64,000 bases of DNA from NCBI RefSeq assembly GCF_000237925.1, contig NC_031498.1:26422308-26486307 (forward strand), given 5' to 3'. The notes beneath the pieces are model-generated. The model did not search any database, had not been told where the DNA came from, and saw nothing but the letters and a program-made list of their open reading frames with translations. This stretch comes from Schistosoma mansoni (lineage: Eukaryota > Platyhelminthes > Trematoda > Strigeidida > Schistosomatidae). A program made the translations under genes and the position numbers. Below, piece after piece: positions 55,521 to 64,000 of the stretch (position 1 is the stretch's first letter; each line of letters begins with the position of its first letter).

Positions 55521-56314
55521 AGTCGCATGATAGTAGTTAATGGGTTAACCAAAAAGTTATGATAAATGGAATACGTAGACCTAGTGATCTAGTTTCTTAA
55601 TAACTGTTCCATAAGGGTGTATGTAATAATAATCCATATATTGGCTCATGGAACTGCCATTCCTTCAGTCTTTATTACGATAACACAACATTTAAAGAGT
55701 CTTCATCAGAGACGATTATAATATTGATACTAGTAGTAGTAATGTTGTACCCAGCAGTTGGTGGAAATCAAAAGTGCTTTTGTTCTTGGTTAAAAAAAGA
55801 CCAAAACAGTGTTCGATTTTTTACTTTACTCTATGATCGCTGCAAGTTTCCTGATTTCATAAGGAATTTGCTTCTTCGACGTAGAAAAATAAATGTCCAC
55901 ACCTATTTATTCATGATGTGGAAAAATGAACATAACAAGGTATCAAATACTATTAGGAAAGGCGTTATGCATCTAGTTTTCCGTTTATTAATAGGCTTTA
56001 AAGGGTTAGAGAAGCAATCGTCGAATGTAGGAAAAGAGTTTTATTGTGCACATTTCTATCCAGAATAAAAATACCTTTGATCCCAGACCACTAATATTAA
56101 CAATAATCCTAATACTAGAGTCAATATTATCATTTCTAATGATAGCTATTTGATTATTAGATGGTTGATGGTGAATACAAGAGAACTTTGAACGTAATTC
56201 TTACGTCACATGACTCTCATTATCAAGAATGGTCGTTGTTTGCTAGATTCACAATTAGAAGCAACATTAGAACTTTCAGTACTAACAGTTCTAATCCTTA
56301 GTTATTTTTCCGGT

Positions 56315-56440
56315 TATCGTTTTTTAGCGAGTTAGTTTTCTACGGGATGGAGTCGCTAACCCCATGCCCAACCCTCCTCCTTTACCCGGGCTTGGAACCG
56401 GCAGTAGCTCCCGGAGGGGCTACAGAAGGAGTTAATCCTT
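56315..56440 (-). repeat. G repeat (GC-rich), minus strand
   Basis: Reverse match to 53430-53560. Confidence 0.5.
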
Positions 56441-56789
56441 AGTTATACAGTATACCTATTATGGATTATCACACTTAAATGAAATATTTTCCACATTACT
56501 CATCGGTCTTCAATGTTTTTAATACTAAAGTTAATTTATGGTGTAAATTTTATACAAAATGAAAAGTTTAAAGAGGGAATTTCCATTCTTTCAAAACTTC
56601 TTTTTTCTTAATCATCTATACCTGCTGTGAGATAAAAAGAAATTTATCAAATTTTCTAACAATGTTCCGTATATTGGAAAATACTAAAAAAAATCTTCCA
56701 TTATAGAACAGATTTAAGTTTCTAGTTAATTATTACTCTTTTTATACAATAAAATTTTGGACATTAATTATAATGATTATTATTCATCT

Positions 56790-57110
56790 TGTGGTGTAGG
56801 TTACTTATATTCATATAAGTAGTATATGGTGATTGTCAGACATAGAATGTAATTTGACAGAAGATGGATAAGGAAAGAACAGGAACGAAACTCAATCGGT
56901 ATGAAAATGCATAAGCAATGAAATCAGAGAAGATGGACTGATATTTGAAGAAGTAACAGTCAAGGTTGAAATCATTATTGTTATTTTACAAATTAACTGT
57001 TTACTGTATAGTTATTAGATTTTAGTGAGATAGTCTGTAACTTCCCTGTCAGAATCATTCCATTGTTCCTACCCATTTTCTTGTTCACTACAATCTTACT
57101 ACTTAATATG
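56790..57110 (+). repeat. Y repeat, uninterrupted copy
   Basis: It aligns by eye with 34505-35015 and lacks the 181-bp insertion, so it shows the empty site at 56993-57016. The near-palindrome TTATATTCATATAAG lies at its start. Confidence 0.5.
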
Positions 57111-57375
57111 TATACCCTATTCATTATAATGAAAAATAAGTCAATGTTAATAAAATACGTTAATATCATGCCTACCGTGTGGTTTATAGGCACTGAGTTT
57201 GACCCGGTTTATTGTTGTTGATATACGTCACTGTGGAGTTTGAAATTAGATGAAAAAACGTCTCATTGGACTCTTTCTGCTATCCAGTAGTAAAGAACGT
57301 TACCCTCTAAGTTTGCATGGTCATGATATATACTATCTTAATTAAATAAAGAAATGCGAACAGATCGAAGCATTG

Positions 57376-57672
57376 AATTCACTTAGTATTACTTGTTTGA
57401 ATCTCCTCATTGATGTTTAAGACTGCAACTGGTCAGCCTCTTATTGGCATATGTGCATACTGTGCGTATTGCCTTCACCCCATTGCACAAGCAAGTGGCT
57501 ATCAGGATTCAGTAGCTGAGTGGATAACACGATGGCGTTTGAAGTGAAAGGTACTGGGTTCGAGTCCCAGAGTGAACATCAACTCTGAGATGCAGGTACA
57601 TCCAGCTGACGAGTCTCAAATAGGACGAAACGCGCGTCAAACTGGATTCCACTGCTAGCCACTATCCATCTT
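57376..57672 (+). mobile_element. P block plus full-length family A SINE
   Basis: P block 57376-57470, then a SINE (57493-57672) with A-box-like TAGCTGAGTGG and B-box GGTTCGAGTCCC. The hammerhead at 57600-57647 has CTGACGA, GAAA and GCGCGTC, with three extra A residues after the cleavage site. Confidence 0.5.
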
Positions 57673-57764
57673 TGCTTATAAGATTGAAGCATTGTTTATT
57701 TTTTCGGCATAGAATTTCGCCGATTATTGAATCTTATCGAGGTCGCGAACCGATATTAGTTAAT

Positions 57765-58205
57765 CAAAAATACACATCCTGGGCGACCGTCACTTCATAG
57801 TATGGAACTGCTCACCAATGAGCGTCGACGATCCTATAACCAGGGTTCTAAACAGCTACTATCCTGATACTTATTAAATGTTCACTAGTGACTAGGTTTA
57901 GGAGAAAGTTCTGGAGTTCTAATGAGAAGGCATAAATAGTAGAATTCAAACATTACAGAAATGAGGTTGCTAAATGAAAACAATAGAAAATGGTGATGCA
58001 ATATCTTAGATTGATTTCAGTTAGACTTGTACACTATAAACTATGAACTCAGTTGTCTCGAGGTTAAGAGTTCGCTCTCAAAACCGAATATGTTGAGTTT
58101 AACTCTTAGCTATGGGTTCATAAATGCTCACTGATAATGAACCATATACTAGGATTAGGCATCATTCTAATACTTCCAAGTTTCTAATAGTTGTCTAACT
58201 TAAAT
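57765..58205. repeat. Head-to-head pair of decayed family B SINEs
   Basis: Minus remnant 57765-57850 and plus remnant 57860-58205; boxes and ribozymes are decayed. Confidence 0.5.
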
Positions 58206-59654
58206 CGTTTCGTATTTTGACTAAAATGTTTTGGTTATAACATAAGAAAAGATGAAATATTCTCCATCTATATAACATTTTATGTTACGAATGAACATTT
58301 TGTCTGTAGGGGGTATACTGATAATAATCTTCATATAAACCCTATTTACTGATTGTAATATCAATAGTTAAAGAATTACAATCATAACCCTGTTTGACCT
58401 AAAATGATTCACTCATAAATGTGTAGTTTTTGATTATTTACTTGTTCAGTTAGTTAGTGATTGCAACAAGATTTCATATTGAATAGGTAAGTTAGGCTTC
58501 GAAAGTATCAAGCTGACATGATATAATGTGTGTTAGGAAATAATTTATCAAGGTCAAGGTTACAGCTCGCCTTACATAATTTATTCAGTTAATAATGATA
58601 AGTTTATTGAACACTACGATAAAAGTGGTTTCATATTTGCATCATTATTAACAGAATAAAGCAGAGGTATTTATGATTCGATGTAACTTTTGTTTATGTC
58701 GAATACCAATGTAAGCGTTCTAGGTCGATGATGGGAGTTTACCTTAGATGGACATGAGTAGTATGACCCTCAACCTACGTCAAAGTCACACCTCACGGTT
58801 GATACATAATTTGGCTTATTCTGTGGTGATAACTAAGAGAACCGGCTTCCTTGATGATTATACAGAATAAACATAATTTTATTGGAACAACAGCAGGTAT
58901 TAGTAAGAACATTTTAGAGAAAAAGAGAATAAAACCTGAGTCACATGACTAGACCATGGTGTTCTATTGATTGACCTACGTTATTCACCTTTGAATTCGA
59001 TTATATTTGGTAAACTGTTCAACGTTCAGGGACTGGTTGTCTAATATAGAAATAGTTCACCATGATGGGTAGTTTGACCAGAGTTCAGTAATCATTAAAT
59101 GACACCACATTTGTTATTTCAGATATTTTTTTATCTTCATTGGAAATTTTATCATGAATTATTTACATTGGACATTGATTCAAGTCCCAATTTACCTTAG
59201 TTTACTTTCCATTTATTCACGAGATGTTAACTTGATTATATTCATTAAAGTATACAATAAATATCTGAATAAGTGATTTTTACTGAGTTAAACGGATTCT
59301 TGGTTCCCTTCTCTTACCATTTAAAGCGAAAATTCTTACCATTCATGTATGCTTTTGAGTACATATTCTGTACTTTAGTACTTCAAGATGTTCCTATCAT
59401 TATTAGAAAGGATTTCGGTTTTACCGTTGTTGATATTGTTGACTACATTTTTATCGGTCTTTGTTGGTATAGGTTCATCCCGTAAAGATAGCCTTGAAAT
59501 AGCCATTTCTTCACAAGTTAGTATTATGACTTTTACCCTGTCAATTATCATATGACAAAATCGCTAATCAGAATACCGACCTATATGACCTTATTCTCGA
59601 GTTAACAGAACTAGCAGCCTTGCGTTAACTCTGAATCCTTATAAGTTCTTCTCG
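58206..59654. other. Intergenic stretch without assignable feature
   Basis: Contains a 70-codon frame (59273-59485) of no recognised family; nothing else supportable. Confidence 0.5.
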
Positions 59655-59905
59655 CCTGACCCTTCTCGTTGAGTCCGGAACACGATATCCGCCTCCACTG
59701 TATTAGTAATATACTTCAGATACGTAGTTTATATATAAGCAGACTAGACTGAACCACACCATAAAATGGAAAATAGCAGTTATACAAGATCAAACCAAAA
59801 GTGGCTGTGAATATGAGAGGCTGTAACTAATAGATTGGCAATAACTTAAGAATAGTAAATCGTATAATAATAAGCATAATATCAATAGAAAGCTTATAAT
59901 AATAG
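59655..59905 (-). repeat. T repeat
   Basis: Matches 19822-20135 (GTGGCTGTGAATATG, GTAAATCGTATAATAATA). Confidence 0.5.
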
Positions 59906-60035
59906 AAATATAGAAATATATAATCTAGTTACTTAACAGTTATACAATGAGAATTTATATAATAATAGTCTATAAATAGTTCTCAGAAGTTATCCATAAT
60001 TTAATCTTCGGATACAGCAGTTAGATATATAATAC

Positions 60036-60140
60036 ATGAATGTACTAAGTTTGAGTCTCAGTGAGAAAATCGACACAGGTACAGGTATATCCAGTTGGTG
60101 AATTTTACCTAGGACGAAATGTGCGTCCTTAATTCCACAG
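60036..60140 (+). mobile_element. Family A SINE, decayed 3' part
   Basis: Keeps AGGACGAAATGTGCGTCC and the stem I end, but the CTGANGA core is lost. Confidence 0.5.
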
Positions 60141-60694
60141 CCGATCTTTTCTAAGATATTTTTTATATTGTTTTCCTGAGATTAAAGTGAACATGGTAAG
60201 AATATACATATACGACAAGCAAATCAAACTCAATATTTCCACTCTTCAAATTTTACGCGAAATTCACAGCACAATTATAGCTAATTTGTACCTTATTAAA
60301 ATTTAAGTCGAACTTGCAAAGATTTAGTTCTGAAACCACTTAGATTCGAGAGACGTCTTTGTTGTAAAGCTATACACTGAATATAACGTGGTGCGAAAGG
60401 TTAGTTACACTTAGACATTTGCTCATGATACATATTTTATCTGGAATGAAACTTATACATTGAGTGTATTCTAAACCATTTGAATAGATATATATCCCAG
60501 CTACAGGAATTTGTACTTATATATAGTTATCTTCCAGAAACCATGTTATTAAAACAGATATAATGAATAAAGTCAAACTGAAGTGAACGAAAACTCAGGT
60601 GGGGAAAACCAGTTTATTTAATGCAAAATTACGCAATGCCTTAGTAAAATGTAAAAATTATACATCAAATACATGCAGTGTCGTCCCTTACATA

Positions 60695-60830
60695 CTTCAT
60701 TATTCCTCTAATTCCGTTGTTATTTGGATTGCTCTGTGATTTCCTTCCTGTTCTCTTCATTTCAATCTTCTGCTACATACTACTTATATCAGCCAGTATA
60801 AGTAGCATACATCACAAAATAACAATGAAT
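60695..60830 (-). repeat. Y repeat fragment
   Basis: Minus-strand match to the Y repeat around CTACTTATATCAGCCAGTAT. Confidence 0.5.
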
Positions 60831-61474
60831 GTAAGTAAAAAAAAGTTAATATTGTAAGAAGCCGATTACGTTTAACCTGGATGTGATGAGTTAATTGCTT
60901 ATAAAGATAAAAACTTCTGCAAGTGTATATATGAAGACTAGATTCACACTGAGTACTACACTTCTAAGGTGTTTCACAAATGAATTCAAAATAATTCCAC
61001 AAAATTAAACACGTTATACGTTCTGTACCATAGTAAGTTCAGTTCTCTCAAATACTCTCCTTAAAATAAAGCAAGCTAGTCTTTTGAGGAAGCTAATCGA
61101 AAATATACCAAAGCGTTTATATCGATATATTGACAAGTTTCGAATATTGGCCTTTAAATATAGTTGTGATAATTTAGGGGGGTATACAATTTTAGTTTCA
61201 TTTCACAATCTATGCTTATGTAAGTTGTTCTCTTTTTAAAGTTCAGACTATAATAGTCACTCACATATATGAATGTATAATATATCTAGACTGATCTGAG
61301 ACTGAGAAGAGTAGATTTTTATAATTTGGAAATTATATGCTAATCAAGAAATGTTGACTCGTAATTTTGAAGAAATAGTGCTCAGGCTATATGGTATAAG
61401 CCCAAATCTACACATTGCCTATTATTTTCTATTCGAATTCACAAGTTCAAAATTTCAATGATGATTCTTTATAC

Positions 61475-61605
61475 AAGAACTCCTCCTGGAGACCGTCTGG
61501 GGTTACTGCCGGTCCCAAGCCCGGATAAAGGAGGAAGGTTAGGCATGGAGTTAGCAACCCCATCTCGTAGAAAACTAACTCTCTAGAAAAACGCTACCCA
61601 AAAAA
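61475..61605 (+). repeat. G repeat (GC-rich)
   Basis: Third copy of the block at 53430-53560. Confidence 0.5.
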
Positions 61606-61679
61606 GTAAGTAAGCTTTATACTGGATTTATCAAAAGTTATTATAAACATGTTAGTGGGATGACAATAAAGTGTTTTTA

Positions 61680-61885
61680 AATTCACTTGGTATTGTTTGT
61701 TTGAATCTTCCCATTGATGTTTAGGACTGTAACTGATCAGTCTCTAATTGGCATATGTGCATACTATGCGTTTTGCCTCGATATAGCCTTATTTCACAAG
61801 CATTGTAAGCAAAGATGGATAGTGGCTAGCAGTGGAATCTAGAACGTGCGTTTCGTCCTATTTGGAACTTGTTAGTTACATCGTT
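61680..61885. repeat. P block (plus) followed by a family A SINE end (minus)
   Basis: P block 61680-61790, then a minus-strand SINE end (61806-61885) with a decayed hammerhead. Confidence 0.5.
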
Positions 61886-62507
61886 CCCGTCTAACTCGAG
61901 TAGGCCTCCAATCATTCGACAAAGATCATCATCCTTGATGGTCTTCAACATAAAGAAGATGAATTCACATAGGAATTCATATAATTATATTACTGATTAC
62001 ATGCAGTAGTTATTAGTTAAAAATGTCACTTAAAAGTAAAATCACAGTGAATTGATGAGACTGTAACGACAATTGTACAATCAAAGATCAACTTAAATCA
62101 GTAGTTAAATTTTCATTATATGGTTGCATTTGACGAATTAACATCCGAAATAGAATTTGTAAAGTTCTAATAAACGGACATGGTCTGTAGAATAAATAAA
62201 AGCGGTAATGAGATAGCAACTAGATCATGCCGCTGATTATAAACTGATTCAAGTTGAAAATGATGACTGTTGTAATCCAAAGTGGTGATCTAAATTTATT
62301 GCATGTACTGTAAGACCTGAAAATCGTAAATTCAATCATACGTTGAACTATGCGTATATCCGTGTATTGCTGATACATTACATACTAGAACGAATCCTAT
62401 CTTTAAACCATTTCAAATTTCTACAAGACATATGAATACAAATCTATTAGGTTTCTACATAATAATTCCATTCATTATACAATCTATATATTTCAAAGTT
62501 CAATAAT

Positions 62508-62620
62508 TTTGATGGACTTTTGTTTTCTGAGCTGGATAGTGTCGTCGTAGACCTTTCATCGTCCTTCTAAACGACATCATCAGCACAAACTTCAGATAGA
62601 AGTTCAATAATGTTATTACC
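62508..62620 (+). repeat. R repeat
   Basis: Matches 17550-17665, including CGACATCATCAGCACAAAC. Confidence 0.5.
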
Positions 62621-62894
62621 TTATTCATTGTTGACTATAAACTTTAAATCTTGTAAATATTATAATATATCAATTCATTGGTTGTAATGATTTCCAAAAT
62701 TTATTGATCTATTAGTGTAATAGTAACCGGATTATTCATCAAGCTGTTTCAAACGGATACTGACATTACATGATCAATATATGAAGACTTCAAAAAGAAA
62801 AGGTATCAAAGAAAACAAAATCACGATAAAATTTAAAAACAACTGTTTCAGTATACCCTAATGAAAGTGATTCATTAACATTTCAATAAAGAAG

Positions 62895-62921
62895 ACTACT
62901 ACTACTACTACTACTACTACT
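62895..62921. repeat. (ACT)n microsatellite
   Basis: Nine trinucleotide units in a row. Confidence 0.5.
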
Positions 62922-63184
62922 AGTGGTCATAATTTCATGAATCATCATCATCAATGATCCTTATCATCTTACTAATCAACATTAGTTTATTACTTATATG
63001 TTGATGTCATATGAATTAAAAGAGATTCATTTGTTATATTAGTGTGTAGACAAGGTAATCAACGCTGACAACTGGTTTAAAAATAAAGTTAAATCAATTG
63101 AAACATCTTAAAAATTTACAATAGTTAAGTTATTTTAAAAAATTATATACTACTGAAAAGTTATTAAATTTCACTTGTCAAATA

Positions 63185-63345
63185 AACTAAACCACCAGGG
63201 AAGACATGGAAGCACTGGACGGCCGTTTCGTTCTATTGTTGGACTCCTCATCAGTGCACATCCATGACCTCGCCTAGCGAGATTCGAGCCCAGGACTTAC
63301 CAGTCTCGCGCCAGAGCACTTAAACGATAGACCACTGTTTACTAA
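63185..63345 (-). mobile_element. Family B hammerhead SINE
   Basis: The minus strand shows a B-box-like GGCTCGAATC. GAAA and the loopless ACGG/CCGT stem III are kept; CTGAGGA reads ATGAGGA. Confidence 0.5.
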
Positions 63346-63655
63346 AATGAAAGATCAGTTACTTTGCTTTGCTATTTTGACGTGTATTCATCAGTTCAGG
63401 TATTCATGTAGAGAACGATACGTTGGGCTTATCATTAGGCAACCTAGCGAACAACTGGATGAATATCTTCGTGTGTCGTTTGAGCAAGGTCAAAGTCAAT
63501 ACCCAACTCTGTTTTGATACAGAAATCATGTGTCAGATAAAGCTAAATTATTCCGAGTAATCTATGTTATACATTTTCAGTTTCCCAATAGGGTTTGATC
63601 TCGTCTCTTACAAATAACATGAGCTATAGAGATATGTGCCAACGACCTTTGTTCA

Positions 63656-63815
63656 TATGAAATAGAAGTGGAGTAAAGGATGTACGTTTTATCCCATTTG
63701 GAACTCATCAACTGGATGTATCTGGATTTTAGACTAGATTTCCACTCCGCGATATTAACCCAAGACTTATCGATTGAAATGCCCAACATATAAAATACTT
63801 AGCTACTGAGTCCAG
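63656..63815 (-). mobile_element. Family A SINE, decayed
   Basis: Reverse match to family A from the hammerhead region to the A-box region, with many changes. Confidence 0.5.
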
Positions 63816-63858
63816 GTAACTAGGTATATTAAACCTATACTCTAAAACCTTGTATCAT

Positions 63859-63885
63859 TATATATATATATATATATATATATAT
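63859..63885. repeat. (TA)n microsatellite
   Basis: An uninterrupted TA run of about 27 bp. Confidence 0.5.
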
Positions 63886-64000
63886 CGAGGTAATCTTCAC
63901 TAAAATTTAATGAAAAAGATCGACAACGGAATAATTATAGTGGCTGATCCTATGTTGGGCTCACGTAACTTATTCTAGCTTCTGGACAACCTAACTAATC

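Noticed and set aside
59273-59485. 70-codon hydrophobic ORF
   Set aside because: No family match, no splice context and ordinary AT-rich composition.

Overview
The window is AT-rich animal DNA that reads as a blood fluke (genus Schistosoma). The basis is tRNA-derived SINEs carrying hammerhead ribozymes (the Sm-alpha type), many SR2-like RTE LINE fragments, a Merlin DNA transposon, and a small host gene broken by 33-35 nt introns. The species cannot be fixed from the sequence alone.

Two host genes can be supported, both on the + strand. The first (4627-5151) is a four-exon gene for mitochondrial ribosomal protein S18C, 140 residues long. Its exons are too short to show as long ORFs, and it sits between the tail of a CR1-like LINE, 47 bp before the ATG, and an antisense RTE LINE fragment about 110 bp after the stop. 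The second (14347-48628) is a polypeptide N-acetylgalactosaminyltransferase of 447 residues in three exons, with a 28.0 kb first intron and a 5.0 kb second intron. It has a type II signal anchor and a full catalytic domain but no ricin-type lectin domain.

Layout: 1-2690 unassigned; 2690-4580 CR1-like LINE; 4627-5151 MRPS18C; 5265-14346 intergenic, with RTE fragments, a 764-bp Merlin copy nested in an unclassified repeat, and a 524-bp LINE-tailed element; 14347-48843 the GALNT gene, whose introns hold a 3.0 kb RTE LINE with nearly open EN-RT, six further RTE fragments, at least ten ribozyme SINEs, a large inverted repeat and several unclassified repeats; 48844-64000 intergenic and repeat-rich, with no gene I can recognise.

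The two genes are unrelated in role: one protein acts in the mitochondrial small ribosomal subunit, the other starts mucin-type O-glycans in the Golgi. The main interest lies in the repeats. Three SINE families carry type I hammerhead ribozymes whose stem III has no loop, and several SINEs occur as head-to-head pairs. All nine RTE-type fragments lie on the minus strand. A short element shares its tail with an RTE LINE. A 181-bp hairpin insertion is caught against an empty paralogous site. All identities were judged by eye, without alignment software or database search.
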